A DNA stretch of 64,000 bases from positions 62,001 to 126,000 of the forward strand of contig JACEFZ010027052.1 of assembly GCA_014155875.1 (NCBI GenBank), written 5' to 3'. The notes beneath the pieces are model-generated. The model had not been told where the DNA came from, ran no database searches, and saw only the letters and a program-made list of their open reading frames with translations. Below are positions 1 to 12,040 of the stretch, in pieces (within the stretch, counting starts at the first letter, position 1; every line of letters starts with the position of its first letter). The position numbers were made by a program, and so were the translations under genes. The stretch comes from Cepaea nemoralis (lineage: Eukaryota > Mollusca > Gastropoda > Stylommatophora > Helicidae).

Positions 1-125
1 TACTTCAGGAGGTTCTATCACTGACACTTGTATCTTCATATGGCATAATTCGAGATATACTTCAGGAGGTTCTAATCCTGACACTTGTATCTTCATCATG
101 CATAATCTAGATATACTTCAGGACT
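1..125. repeat. 57-bp tandem repeat, about two copies
   Basis: The motif TACTTCAGGAGGTTCT recurs at 1 and 58 and begins again at 114, giving a 57-bp period. The array is cut by the window edge. From 126 to 467 I see no gene or repeat. Confidence 0.7.
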
Positions 126-479
126 TGCTGGTGTTTTACTGTCCATCTTGTCAAAGACTTGAACCTCAGAGGTCATCTCTCTAGTAGAACTGTGAACACT
201 GTCAGCCTGAAAGTAGTGGTGATTCACACACATCAGCATACACAAATAATCTATGTCAAAAAATGAGATGTCTAGAATTCCCATGGTCAATTCAAGACAT
301 GATGATTGATACATGACCTAGACTACTGTCTGCCTGAGGCTATGTGTTGTTGGTCTGTGGTGATTCAACAAAAGCAAAGAAGGATTATATTGCTACATAA
401 TAACCACCTTCTGAAATGTTGAACCTGCAATAGCATTCAGTTGAACTTATGTCACATTTCATGTAACATTTAAGCTAAA

Positions 480-1004
480 AGGAGGCTTGATGGTTCCGTC
501 GCCCTGCTACTGAGTGAGTGCGTGGCGCGACACTGTGAGCTGTGAGTTTCGTGTGAAGTGCTTTTGAATCTGCCCGAGGTCTTTTGGAACGTGACTGCAT
601 GTTCGGAGCGATGGCAGGTGGCTATGTCCCAGAGTTGACTGGTTTTTGCCTTATGCAGAAATGCGTGGCTGCTGGGCTTCTGGTTGACTGTCACTGCCAT
701 CGACGATGAACTGTATTTTCGTGGACTGTGGGTGAACATCTAGGAAACATCCAGATGGGAAAATGACTGCCGATTCCATCAGAGATAAACTGGATGTTTT
801 GTGGGGGACTATTGTGTTGACATTCTGGCGGCAGCATTATGCACAGTGTATCTGTGCGGGCTGTTGTTTGTCAAGACTCCTGTCTTTTCCACTTTTCACA
901 TTGGGCAGTGGGGAGCATTTTGTGTGATATTCACTGGCACAGGAACGGAGCATAATGGGGACGACCCGTTGCTGTGAAGTTGGAACCGTGACTAACTAAC
1001 TAAC
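480..1004 (+). mobile_element. Non-autonomous retroposon (here 'X') with (CTAA)n tail
   Basis: The element is flanked by a perfect 12-bp target-site duplication, ATTTAAGCTAAA at 468-479 and 1005-1016, and ends in four CTAA units. Its body carries motifs such as TTGTGTTGACATTCTGGCGG that also occur at 46302-47080 and 50189-50574. It has no convincing coding frame; the short open frames are fortuitous. The TSD and the short-repeat tail indicate LINE-mediated retroposition. The tail resembles that of the RNase H LINE ending at 22522, a likely helper by inference. No A/B-box tRNA head was recognised. Confidence 0.75.
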
Positions 1005-1030
1005 TAATTTAAGCTAAATACTGGTGTCAA

Positions 1031-1098
1031 ATGAACATGTCTTTATAATAGACACTTCAAATTAATGAACATGTCTTTATAATAGACACTTCAAATTA
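1031..1098. repeat. 34-bp tandem duplication
   Basis: ATGAACATGTCTTTATAATA and the following bases occur twice with a 34-bp period, at 1031 and 1065. Confidence 0.7.
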
Positions 1099-1199
1099 AT
1101 GAACGCAGCAGAAGACATTCAACTTGCTTACATAACTCATTCTTACACCTTCTGTGTTCTTACAGTATTTGTGAACTGTGTATAGACATTTCTGTAGCC

Positions 1200-1350
1200 A
1201 GACAGGGAACAGTGCCATTACACAGGGAACAGTGCCATAACACAGAGAACAGTGCCACTACACAGGGAACAGTACCATTACACAAGGACCATTGCCATTA
1301 CACAGGGAACAGTGCCATTACACAGGGAATAGTGCCGTTACACAGGGAAG
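1200..1350. repeat. 20-bp minisatellite
   Basis: About seven to eight copies of a 20-bp unit containing ACACAGGGAACAGTGCCATT, with point variation. Confidence 0.85.
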
Positions 1351-1397
1351 ATTAGATGTATACTGTGGACATGTAAATGTAGCAAGACTACACAGGT

Positions 1398-1740
1398 CTT
1401 CTCTTCTTCTTTCAGTCACTTGAAATTTCTCTGTAACTGCAATGTTGTCTCTTGTATGAATTTTACTTTTTTTTAAAATTAATTCAATCAGTGGTCAATA
1501 GTTTATCTTCCACTGTTATTTCTATAGGCCAGAAGGTTTGCCTAGGTATGTTGTATTTTCGGCAATCTTGGAGTATGTGATCTGCTGTCTGCAGCACCAA
1601 TCCACATGTGCACATGGCTGATTTGCCAATCTTGAATTGTGTATACATGTGATTGCGTAATCTATTATTGTCACGAGTTTTCCCAAACCAGCTGGCCTTT
1701 GCAAGGGGAATCCCCATAGGGAGAACTCTGCGGAAGAATT
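1398..1740 (-). pseudogene. 5'-truncated non-LTR retrotransposon, 3' end
   Basis: On the minus strand this reads the C-terminal part of a LINE reverse-transcriptase ORF. It has a Cys/His cluster CxCx7-8Hx3-4C (CTCG...TADHILQDC) followed by a conserved tail containing TFWPIEITVEDKL. The same tail, as TFWPRETTVEDKL, occurs in the nested insertion at 62402-62735, so both are copies of one family. A short CTT-rich stretch at 1398-1411 is the degenerate (GAA)n tail. No catalytic domain is present and it cannot be active. Confidence 0.75.
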
Positions 1741-4020
1741 AGGTCGCCAGGTTAAAATTAACTTGGGAAAAGTCAGCTGATTGACCGGTCCAGTAGGTTC
1801 CCGAAATTGCTTGAAGTAGAATGTTCGAGTTAGCATTGTGCACTCAACCACCCAATGATCTGAACAGGAATGATTCACACGAGAATTGAACCCATGATTC
1901 ACGTAGAAAGTAACTTTCTGCGAGATACGCAACTTCGGCGTGAAGCTAGATTTGGGCACAACTCAGCTGATAGCCATGTTGCGAATCAGTTCACTGAAAT
2001 CCTCCAACAAAGCAGTCGCTCTCGAACCAGCTTGTATTGTCTAGAAGGGCAGTCCAGTGCCTGACAGTAACTACAGCTGAACGTGGTCATGACTCCTGGT
2101 CTAAGGTAATAACTTAACTTATTCTTTTCGTGTCTTGATAAAGAGAATTTAGCGATTGTAAACACTCCGCGCTGTGAATGCGAATACTACTGAATATTTA
2201 TGAGGTCGGGTGATCAATAACTGAGCGGAAAACTGGGTCGCTGCGTGTTGTGTACTTAGGCAGTGTAACAGTTATTCTGTGAACTTAAGTTAGATTTAAG
2301 GATGTAAACAAGTCCTTTACATAGGCGATTGCTATGAGACCCATATTATATTTGTGTGGTTTAGGAACTCACAGTGGTTTAAAGGAAGGTTACAGTTGTA
2401 GTGATATTATTACTGTTATTCACGAATGTACCTTTTTCAGGACAGACTAAGTGTTAGTTCAGCATGTACTAGGTTACTGGTGATTATAGATTAAACAAAT
2501 AGGCTGAAGTGAGGTGGAGTTCTTTCACAAATGTGCTGAGAATGTGGTGCTATGTATGCTGCAGTGGTGCAGCTATTTTAGTTACAACGAATAGTGGGTG
2601 TCATTCAGGAACTGGTGTTGCTAAATATGTCAGTGATATTGTGGTGGTGAAATATATAGTGTGTTATTGTAGCGTAAATATTTTGAGATGCGGTGCAATG
2701 CGAAATGACCAATGTATCGTGGGACGATCGTGTAGTCGATGCGATATGCCTGTGCAGTTGACGTTGTGATTTTGGGGGACCGATGATGATGTTTGGGGAA
2801 CCGATTGGTGACTTGAGGAACCATTTGGGGAAATACTCTACACTTTCCTATGCGCTATATTTACAGTCTGGGAACACCTATACTAGGGTTTGACTGATAA
2901 AGGGAAGGGTGCTTGGATACTCAGAGGGACAATGGGAAATATGGGATAGAAGACTTGTTGCATTTTCACAGTTGATTGGACTGGCACACCAGGCCAGTTG
3001 AACCGTTCAGACTTTGCCAACGGCTAATCTAGGTGATAAAGGAACGGGGGATTGGATTCACACCTTCGACATGGGGTGAAAACGACATGTTTTGCAACCG
3101 AAACTTCTTGCCTCTGGAACAGAGGGTTTATCAAGGAGGGTTTCTCCATGGCATGGGGCAGAGATTCCAAAAGAGAAACTAATGGATGGATTTATTTATT
3201 ATTTAACTTGTTAATTACTTAATTGATTAATTAATTAGTTAATGAAGATGTTTATGGTGACAATGATGGGGAGTTGTCCAGACAGACATCTCTACCGAGA
3301 CAGATGTTCTACTTGTAACATATTGTCTAGTATATTTAGAAAATGTACTTAGGGAAACACTAGGAGAAATAGAGATATAGGTACCAGGATGAGGGGACGG
3401 AAGTGCTATACGACCAGACCAGTACTTCTTGGCACCTCACTTCTCAGACGGGCAATTCACAGCGGATTCACAGACTTGCCTGCTCATCTTCCTTGATGGA
3501 GAAGATCCCGTAACCTGTTTTAGATTGGTTATTTATTTACTGAGGGCATAGCAAGTTTATGTTGTGTATGGAAGTCAGTCTTGGTGCCGAATACTCTCAC
3601 CTACCACTCTCCTTACAGGGTTTATCTTCGAAGTAGTAACAACGAAGTTGATATGAAGATGGAACGATTTGACTACAGGCTCATCCCAGTGACACTGCCC
3701 AGGATTGGGTGAAGTCAGGGTACTGGGAGCAAGTTAGCACCATCGACTTCGTGGAAGGTAACCATACCCTAGACCATACAGGTAGTACATGTGAGAACAG
3801 TGTTGATCACACATTGTGGTGAAGTCCGACAATGATGATTCTACTGGATCACGACTTGATAGAACAGATACATTGTCTAACGAGGCTAACTAGCTTATAA
3901 AGAGCTGTCTCAACACCATGAAGAACATTCTTTGTGACCAGACTCAGGTAGCTCACCAGTCATAATGCTCACCAACCTACTGTGATGAATCTGCTACAGT
4001 CGACCATGACTTCAGTCAAA
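1741..4020. other. No recognisable gene
   Basis: No frame with domain character was found on either strand. A degenerate tRNA-like B box (GGTTCAATTCT, minus strand, near 1885-1900) is the only hint of a SINE. The stretch 3215-3240 is a short TTAATTAA-type AT run. Nothing else is supported. Confidence 0.5.
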
Positions 4021-4480
4021 GATGGCTGGTGAAACTTATATAATCTAGTCACAGTATTCTGACATTTTTCCTGCTATACACAATTCAAGATTGGCGAATC
4101 AGCCAATGATGACTGGTGAACCTTTTGTAGTCCAGTCAATGGTATTCTGACATTTTCCCTGCTACATTCAAGGATGACTGGTGAACCTTTTGTAGTCCAG
4201 TCAATGGTATTCTGACATTTTCCCTGCTACATTCAAGGATGACTGGTGAACCTTTTGTAGTCCAGTCAATGGTATTCTGACATTTTCCCTGCTACATTCA
4301 AGGATGACTGGTGAACCTTTTGTAGTCCAGTCAATGGTATTCCAACATTTACTTGATACCAGCAATTATGATTTGTGTGAACTTCTGTAACCCAGCCAAG
4401 GGGTACTCTGACATTTATTTGCTAGAAACTATGAGTGTCTATATGAAGTTCTCCAACCCAGTCAGGGTTACACTGACATT
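4021..4480. repeat. 63-bp minisatellite with decayed edges
   Basis: Near-identical units GATGACTGGTGAACCTTTTG start near 4111, 4174, 4237 and 4300 (63-bp period). A diverged unit precedes them from 4021 and others follow to about 4480. The gradient of identity, best in the middle, is typical of unequal exchange. Confidence 0.85.
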
Positions 4481-4489
4481 TAAAATGAT

Positions 4490-5262
4490 AGTAACCTATT
4501 AAGTTTAAATATGGAGACAACACTTAGTGGTGGTCAACAGGGGACACCTCAGGCCAGAGGGTCGCCCCAATGAGACTGCTGGTGAATAGAAGTCATAGTG
4601 ACTCCACCAGTAAGTGACATTTATACAGCTATCTGTGGTGGTAGTCCGGTCAAGTCAAAGAGTCCATTTGGCTAATCCCATTTTGTATCACCGGGTACTT
4701 GTTTGAGGCCGGGAGAGTCCACACATGTCCAGACAGCATTGCTTGGAGAAAGCCCGGTGAGTCTCAGAGACTGACTAGAAGGATACACACAACAGATTTT
4801 CCAGGGCCTCATGATAATCATGGGATCATCTCTTACTCTTACTCTACTCTACTCTGTCATCTAACATGTAAATAGATATCCTTCCTATCAGGTCCTTCAA
4901 CATCCTGCTTCAACGTTAGTGTACAATAAACATCTTGTTTGGTTAACATGTCTTGACTAAAGTCTATGTGTGATGTCTTGGCTGAGTCCCTAGAGTTCAA
5001 GGTCCCTAGAGTTCAAGGTCCCTAGGTAGTGGGGATAGGATAGCGAATCTAGTGGGGGTCTTGTAGACTGAAACTACTTAGCTTACTAGTGAGGTGGTCA
5101 GGGCAGGTGGAAGGGTCAAGTATATCTATCTGTCTAGCCCCAGGGGTCAGTATACACAGTAACAGTGATACGTCGGCTGGGAAACCACGATGAACACGTT
5201 ACAATTATGTCCTGTTCTGAGGCGCATAATAATTATTTGTTCTGTTCTGTCCATAACGTGGT
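4490..5262. other. No recognisable gene
   Basis: No domain-like frame, RNA gene or transposon terminus was recognised here. The phrase CCTAGAGTTCAAGGTC is repeated directly near 4990-5020. Confidence 0.4.
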
Positions 5263-5263
5263 A

Positions 5264-5500
5264 AATCAAATCAAATCAAATCAACTTTATTAGGGTCACA
5301 AATTGGGCGCGCAGGCCCGTCTTACATTCGGCCCTTCCAATCACTCGTCTTTCGTTCATCAAGAGCATTATACATTTACATAGGAAGAAAAATAAACATT
5401 GTGAAATGAATGTTGTAAACATAAACAAGGCTAAACATGGAGAAAAATATGTACATAAAAAGTATGTGACGTAAAAGTAGTGATGCCAGCGCGCGCCACA
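5264..5500 (-). mobile_element. Dispersed short repeat 'W', copy 1
   Basis: The core GGGCACGCAGGCC...CATTCGGCCCTTCCAATCACTC (here with GGGCGCGCAGGCC) is shared with 8245-8425 and 63616-63790. On the minus strand it ends with AATAAAG and then (GATTT)n repeats at 5264-5283, which suggests a SINE or LINE 3' end read on the minus strand. All three copies abut CA/CT-rich microsatellite DNA on the right. Family identity is unknown. Confidence 0.6.
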
Positions 5501-5502
5501 CA

Positions 5503-5870
5503 CACACACACACACCACACACACACACTCTCTCTCTCTCTCATTCACTCTCACTCATTCCCTCCCACTCATTCACTCACACACACACTCTCACTCATTC
5601 ACTCTCCCGCTCACTAATTCACTCTCACGCTCCCTCATTCACTCTCACGCTCACTCATTCTGTCTCTCCTGCTCACTCATTCACTCTCACGCTCAATCAT
5701 TCACTCTCCCATTCACTCATTCACTCTCACGCTCACTCATTCACTCTCACGCTCACTCATTCACTCTCACTCATTCACTCTCACGCTCACTCATTCACTC
5801 TCATGCTCACTCATTCTGTCTCTCATTCACACTCACTCACTCTCTCACTCAAACTACAGTAATGAACATA
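5503..5870. repeat. CA and CTCACTCATTCA microsatellite
   Basis: (CA)n passes into (CT)n and then a long irregular array of CTCACTCATTCACTCTCACG units. It is open in several frames only because the unit lacks stops, and is not coding. Confidence 0.85.
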
Positions 5871-6040
5871 AGTTTAGATTATACATGATAAAATCAAATG
5901 GTATTTAACTGATAATATGACAGATGAGAATACACAAACATATGGATTCGCTTGTTACATAACATGCGTGTTACATGACATGCATCTGTTCAGCTCTCTC
6001 CCTCTCTCTGTATTCTTTCATATACACACACTCACACTGC

Positions 6041-6252
6041 ATGCGTACGCTCACACACACACACACACACTCTCTCTCTCTTTCTCTCTCATTCACTCTC
6101 ACTCTCACTCATTCACTCTCACTCATTCACTCACACACTCTCACTCATTCACTCTCACGCTCACTCATTCACTCTCACTCATTCTGTCTCTCCCGCTCAC
6201 TCATTCACCCTCACGCTCACTCATTCACTCTCACGCTCACTCATTGTCGGTA
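6041..6252. repeat. CA/CT and CTCACTCATTCA microsatellite, second block
   Basis: Same unit types as 5503-5870, in the same order (CA, CT, then TCACTCATTCACTCTCACGC). This looks like a second copy of the same microsatellite-bearing block. Confidence 0.85.
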
Positions 6253-7728
6253 GTTGGTAGTTGTCTTGAGCAGTTTTTGGTGGCTACACTAGCTAACATT
6301 GAGGTCCTTGAGCCTGCCACTATCTAGCAACAACCAAAACTACTCACTTCACAAGCTGGCTCCTGTTTGATATTGTGACTTGGTAACTGTCTGTGTGATT
6401 CCATGCTTCCTGTCATCATGACGGCTGAAGAGACTATGATAAAGAGATGGAATTAATACATTAAAGAGTACATAATTCAGGAGGTATATCTCCAGTATCA
6501 TATAGTAACAGACATCACATTACTGACAGAGAACTGACAGAGATAGGTTCTTGTCCTTGGAATTTAGGAAAGATGTTCTTGCATGCTACAAACCACCAGT
6601 TTTTAACATCCAGTTGTCAATACTGGACAATTAGTAAACAGACGAAAAAATCATGAGAAGCCTTGGAGATGTGGTTACACAAAGGAATGCTGAAAATTAA
6701 TTGGACACCCAAAATGAGCAATCTGGATATTTTGAGGGAAGCAGTTGACTGGTGTAGCTGTCGAACCCCCTACCTCAACATCAGCACACCGGATGATTTA
6801 TGAACCTCTTACCTCAGCATCAGCACACCGAATGTTTATGAACAAATGCTCTTATCAATTCGGAAATGCTGACTCTGCTAGTGACTGATTTTGGAATAAG
6901 AAATGAAAAAGGGGAAAAACTGATAGAATGGGCATACATTTATATGATGATTGGAAACACTTGGTTTAAATACCATAAAAATGATTTTACACATAGAAAA
7001 TGACTTTACACACAGAAAAGCACTGATAAGAAACATTCAACCCAATTAACTTTATACTTATCAACAACAAATTTAGAAATGATTTACATGTGAAGATGAT
7101 ACTTGCTGCTGTCTGTAGAAGTGAACTCATCCCACTATGTGGAAACAGTAATTTACAAGTCAAAGGAAGAAATAAAAATTAGATTAAGGACATACAAATT
7201 AATAAAGTTGTTCTAAAAACAGAGACAGAAATTAAAGAATGAGACTGAGTAATTATGAAAAACAGATATAATGCAATAAGTAAAATATAAAATATAGATG
7301 AACAGAAGGAAATGCCAAAGAACTCTATTCATGAAACAAGCAAAATGATATTACCATGAAAGAAGCAAACAGCACAGAACACGATGAATGACTGAAGAAA
7401 TCTTAATAGTAATGGACAACACAAAACAAAGAAAAAATGATACAGAGAAATATGATATGATAAATAAAGAAACAAGATACACAAGTGTAAAGGCAATAGA
7501 AAAAAACAACATGATAAACAACTGCTAAACCATCAGTGCAACAAAATTGAATTAAATTAATGAAAGACGAGGCAAATAAAAGTCTACTATTATAGAGAAC
7601 AACAAAGAACAAAGCTTGCATGACAGTAGACATTCTTAGCAAAATGACAGGCAATAAAATAATAAGCAATAGTCTTGAATATAAATGCTGAGGTGAAGAA
7701 GTACAAGCTTGGAGCAAACAGGCAACAT
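6253..7728. other. No recognisable gene
   Basis: AT-rich DNA without recognisable domains, RNA genes or repeat termini on either strand. Confidence 0.4.
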
Positions 7729-7912
7729 CAGTAGACAGAGATCTGATGTAGAGACTTACAGATATGGAATCATGATGATGTTAAAACACCAGTAGACAGA
7801 GATCTGATGTAGAGACTTACAGATATGGAATCATGATGATGTTAAAACATCAGTAGACAGAGATCTGATGTAGAGACTTACAGACATGGAATCATGATGT
7901 TGTTAAAAGACA
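7729..7912. repeat. 61-bp tandem repeat, three copies
   Basis: CAGTAGACAGAGATCTGATG begins at 7729, 7790 and 7851. The units are nearly identical and end in GATGTTAAAACA(T/C). Confidence 0.9.
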
Positions 7913-8244
7913 ACTGCAGGAAAAGATAAAGGAAATGAACCACAAGACAAGAAAGACATAATTATGAGGTTGATTCAGAAATAATGAAGGACAGTAAATC
8001 AAAACAGATGAGAACTGTGTATCAAAAAAGGTGAGAACTGTATATCAGAAAGATGAGAGTGGTATATCAAAAAGATGGAATATGTCAGAGAATTGTTTGA
8101 AGATAAAAGTTGCAATAAACCAATAACAAAAGCCCTAGTATTCGTAGGTCAGAAGCAGAGAAGGCAACTTCAAAATAATAAAAATCCCCCAGCAGTGACA
8201 TCACAGTGAGATAAATAGAAACAACATCAGACCTTGAATGAACA

Positions 8245-8425
8245 AACTCTATTGTCAAAGGGTCACAAATTGGGCACGCAGGCCCATCTTACATTCAGCC
8301 CTTCCAATCACTCAAATTTCGTACATTGATTGTATATTGTACATGTTACACTGACATAGAAAACAAAAACATTGTCAAATGAATGTTATGAAAATAAACA
8401 ATGCATATTACCATGTTATAAGACA
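8245..8425 (-). mobile_element. Dispersed short repeat 'W', copy 2
   Basis: Contains the W core (GGGTCACAAATTGGGCACGC, then CTTACATTCAGCCCTTCCAA) and the downstream AACATTGTCAAATGAATGTT motif also found at 63720-63750. A CA-rich stretch follows from 8430. Confidence 0.6.
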
Positions 8426-8639
8426 GGCTGGCTGACAGACATACTGACACACACATGCATAAACACATATATGCCTACCTGCAAACTTACATCACATACA
8501 CAAACTCTCTGTTATACACCCAGTCAATAACACACAAATACACATTCCCTGGCATACACATATACTCACATTGAGGATTGTGGAGTAGATCAAATCATTC
8601 AAGGTCTACAAGGTGTGGACTGTGCCTGGCCCTGCATCT

Positions 8640-8800
8640 AGTTGGGTTAGGATCGACTGGCCTCTCTTAGGAGGGGTGACAAGTGAAAATTAGTAGCCTG
8701 CCAATGACTCGCAGACTACACAAGTCAACCCCACCTCCCCGTGGTGTAGACCGGGAAACCATAACCGCGAGGTCATGGGCCAACAGAGCTCTGGCTCGCC
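8640..8800 (-). mobile_element. tRNA-derived SINE-like head, copy in unit A
   Basis: On the minus strand a degenerate A-box region (GACCTCGCGGTTA) lies about 44 nt before a degraded B box, the spacing of a tRNA promoter. The unit B copy at 11935-12040 keeps a better A box. There is no acceptor-stem pairing, so this is not a tRNA gene. Confidence 0.45.
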
Positions 8801-9179
8801 AAGAGAGACGGACTCCCCTTGGTCAGATTTTTTCGTCCTAAACCTGCAAATGGCTTAGCAAGCCGACAGTGGATTGGGGATGTTTTCCTGTTCAAAGAAA
8901 CAATAAGAATCATATCTGGACTGACCCAAATCATTGAGTTATGCAACCGATATATATAATACAGATTTCATACTACAGGGCAAAAACATCAATTTCATAA
9001 CATTGTCCAAAACATAAGAGGCAATGGAATGCTGAGATTTGAGAATTATCAGTCTCAGAACCACCCACAGAAAATATTTAAGGTCATACATGAGATAATA
9101 CACACTAAGACATACCGAAATTTGAAAGAAAAGTGAAACGTGAGAAGCAATATTTTAATATTTTCTTTCAGAACACTGA

Positions 9180-9252
<73 letters not shown>
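9180..9252. repeat. (TA)n microsatellite
   Basis: About 36 TA units. The duplicate copy at 12429-12450 has a much shorter TA run, so it has expanded or contracted since duplication. Confidence 0.95.
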
Positions 9253-9255
<3 letters not shown>

Positions 9256-9301
9256 CATAAAAAGGCATTCGACTGAGTTATTCACAGAAAAATGCAATTA
9301 A

Positions 9302-9420
9302 CTAATTCAGTGGGTGATGGGGGCAGGGTAATCCCCTATCAAAGAAGAAGTAAGTTGCCTCTTTCCTTCCCTGCGCTAGACTTCAAGACACCCTTGGTCA
9401 CATAATTACAATTCTGGAAG
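9302..9420 (+). mobile_element. LINE 5'-UTR-like fragment
   Basis: CCCCTATCAAAGAAGAAGTA and the downstream GCTAGACTTCAAGACACCCT match, with changes, the start of the non-LTR 5' leader at 59720-59800. The duplicate is at 12495-12600. Confidence 0.5.
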
Positions 9421-9529
9421 ACACCGCGAAACAAACCAAATAACACGATGATCTACTATGGCGAGATATCACACTTATGTCCAGATGTGAAGTTACTTTT
9501 GGCAATATACTATCCTTCTGCACTTATCA

Positions 9530-9903
9530 ATATCATCATGTGCCATGCCAATAAGCGTGGGCGGTCATGTTTCACCGTCTCACACAATCACCAGAATTGT
9601 GGATCAGCTCCGTGTTCTTGTCTCGACCATACCACATGGCCAAGTCTTACAGGTATTTACTTCTCTGCCTTCCCCTTGTTCTCTTATCCTCGATCTTGCC
9701 AGTTGTCACCAAGTTCTCCAATTTATTTCTTCTCATAATGTGACCAAAAAATGTTGACTGTATATGTCTAACTTCTCTAATCAGTTTACAATTTTCATTG
9801 GTTTTTCTGTCTGTCCATGGTATTCTTTGCATTTTCCTCAGAAACCACATTTCCACAGCCATCAGATGCTTTTCAGCTTGTCTTCTCATTGTCCATGTTT
9901 CAC
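9530..9903 (-). pseudogene. Reverse-transcriptase C-terminus, family 'Y', unit A (3' part)
   Basis: The minus strand reads the C-terminal tail of an APE-type non-LTR reverse transcriptase: a helical stretch (EMWFLRKMQRIPWTDR), then FGHIMRRNKLENLVTTGKI and a basic RGRQRSKYL tail. Its 5' continuation lies at 11330-11580 (GTVITSDWRF, then LLYACET), because the element is split by a later insertion at 9904-11329. Related tails occur at 12720-13300, 35600-35970 and 45822-46250. Catalytic motifs are absent, so this is a relic. Confidence 0.75.
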
Positions 9904-11329
9904 TCTCATCTCATCTCATCATGTTCCTCTTGTACCTTGCGGTGTCGAGGTGAAGTATAAACTTCGTGAGAGTGCCCGGTTGTGGGCTTCGTATATCGAC
10001 ATTCCCATGGATTCTGTTATTCCCTCCATCCAACGTTTATGTGGTCGGCCTCTTCCTCTGTTTCCATCTGGTCTGTACATCATTACTTGTTGTGGCATGC
10101 TGTTGACTGGTAGCCTACTTGCATGGCCAAACCATTTGACTTGCTGCTTTCTAATAAAATCTAGAGCAGCTTTAACCCCTACTTTAGTCCTGATTTCTTC
10201 ATTTCTGATCTTATCTCTTCTTGATACATTGAGTATTCTTCTCAGAAACCTCATTTCTGTTGTTGTGATTTTTCTTTTCTCTTTTTCTGTCATTGTCCAG
10301 GTTTGGCATTGGTAGCACAGAGTTGGTAGGAAGATTGTGTTGTAAAGTGCCTTCTTAGTAGTTATTGATACATGTTTGTTCTTTAGTATTGGTGCCATTT
10401 GTCCAATGAGTTGATTTGCCTTATTGCACCTATTTTCGATCTCGTCTTCTGATCTGCCATTTGATGATATTATACTTCCTAGGTACTTGAAGCTCTTTAC
10501 TTGTTTCAAGGGATGTTCGTTTAGGTGAATTGTTGCTGTTTGTTCTTCTTTAGTTATAGTCATTACCTCTGTTTTGCTTGTGCTAATTTTCATGTTATGT
10601 TCCCTACACATTTCGTTTAGACTATTCATGTGGTCTTGTAATTCAGCTTCTGATTTTGCTATTAGTGCTTGGTCGTCCGCAAACAGGAGTTCTCTAATGG
10701 TTAGATTTGCAGATGGTTCTTCTTCTGTGTTCTCGTCATGCGGTATTCTTGCTGTCTCTGCTTGGCTGGTTTCTTTACATATGTTGTCTATATATGTTAT
10801 GAACAAGAGAGGGGACAGGACACAACCTTGTCGTACTCCAGATCTTATGGTGAAGGGTTCTGAGTGTTCTCCAGTTGCTCTCACTATGCATTCACTGTTG
10901 TTGTATAAACTTCTACATAGGTTTGTTAGATGTGTACTCACTCCATATTGTTTAAGGATTTCCCACAGCTTGTTTCTATCTACCCTATCAAATGCCTTTT
11001 CTTGGTCGACAAAGGCTAAGTAGAGTGTTTCATTGAATTCAATTGATTTTTCTATAAGTTGTCTAAGAGCAAAAATGGCGTCTGTGCATCCTTTGTTTTT
11101 CCTAAATCCAAGCTGCGTTTCGCTTAGCTGGGTTCTAAAGTAGTCCGTAATCTTTTTTCAAGAATTTTGCAAAATATTTTCCCAGTATGACTCAACAGTG
11201 AAATGCCTCTGTATTGTGTGCAATCTCTTTTGCTGCCTTTGTTTTTCCAAATTGGGATTCATTAACATTGCCGGGTCGATAGCCGTTTGGGTCAGTCCGT
11301 TTATACTTCTTAGTTTTTCTACAAGCAGT
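9904..11329 (-). mobile_element. 5'-truncated non-LTR retrotransposon inserted in unit A, with (CTCAT)n tail
   Basis: The insertion is bounded by a 9-bp TSD, ATGTTTCAC, at 9895-9903 and 11330-11338. The empty site is still present in unit B near 13086-13094. The minus strand encodes reverse transcriptase. A frame from about 11140 has GFRKNKGCTDAIFALRQLIE and FVDQEKAFDRV. The main frame, 10941-9919, carries SGVRQGCVLSPLLF, LLFADD (the catalytic YxDD box as FADD), FKYLGSIIS and a C-terminal YQCQTW...KWFGHASRL...RGRGRPHKRW tail. The 3' end has three to four CTCAT units. The endonuclease and N-terminal RT are missing and there is at least one frameshift, so it is inactive. It belongs to the jockey/RTE-like APE LINEs; the exact clade is uncertain. 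Confidence 0.85.
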
Positions 11330-11580
11330 ATGTTTCACATGCATACAAAAGTACAGGTTCTATGTAGCACCTCAACACTCTGTTTCTCATTGCAAATAAC
11401 ATCTTTTTATTGGTCTGTATATTTTCCATCTTGCAAAAGGCTACCTTAGTCATGGAATTTCTTCTTCTAATCTCTTCAGGGAATCTCCAATCAGATGTTA
11501 TGACAGTTCCGAGACATTTAAATAATGTGGAGAGATGGATAGAAATAGCATCATGGAAGGAGAAGGCAACAGCCACAAAG
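11330..11580 (-). pseudogene. Reverse-transcriptase C-terminus, family 'Y', unit A (5' part)
   Basis: Minus-strand reading gives a conserved LGTVITSD block, ARRR-like basic residues and a CYIEPVLLYACET block, the C-terminal RT connection. It joins in sense to 9903-9530 once the insertion is removed. Confidence 0.7.
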
Positions 11581-11934
11581 AAGAGTTAATATTTGATACA
11601 TAAATATCACATCAGTTGTAGGAGAACTCATGAAACAGAACATGGGTTTTAATTTTTTTTGTATGAAAAAAAATAAAAAAGGGCGGGCCCTGACACACAA
11701 TGACACACACACACATGAAAATACATATATGCCTACCTGCATACTTACATCACATACACAAACTCTCTGTTATACACCCAGTCAATAACACACAAATACA
11801 CATTCCCTGGCATACACATATACTCACTTTGAGGATTGTGGAGTACATCAAATCATTCAAGGTCTACAAGGTGTGGACTGCACCTGGCCCTGCATCTAGT
11901 TGGGTTAGGATCCACTGGCCTCTCTTAGGAGGGG

Positions 11935-12040
11935 TGACAAGTGAAAATTAGTAGCCTGCCAATGACCCGCAGACTACACAAGTTAACCCCACCTCCACGT
12001 GTTGTACACCGGGAAACCATAACCGCTAGGCCATGGGCCA
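11935..12040 (-). mobile_element. tRNA-derived SINE-like head, copy in unit B
   Basis: The minus strand carries TGGCCTAGCGG, a perfect A-box match, and about 44 nt later GGGTTAACTTG, a decayed B box. The spacing fits a tRNA body, but the stems do not fold and there is no clear anticodon arm. Confidence 0.5.

Noticed and set aside
1885..1960. tRNA or SINE head on the minus strand
   Set aside because: Only a B-box-like GGTTCAATTCT and a poor A box are seen; spacing and stems do not fit.
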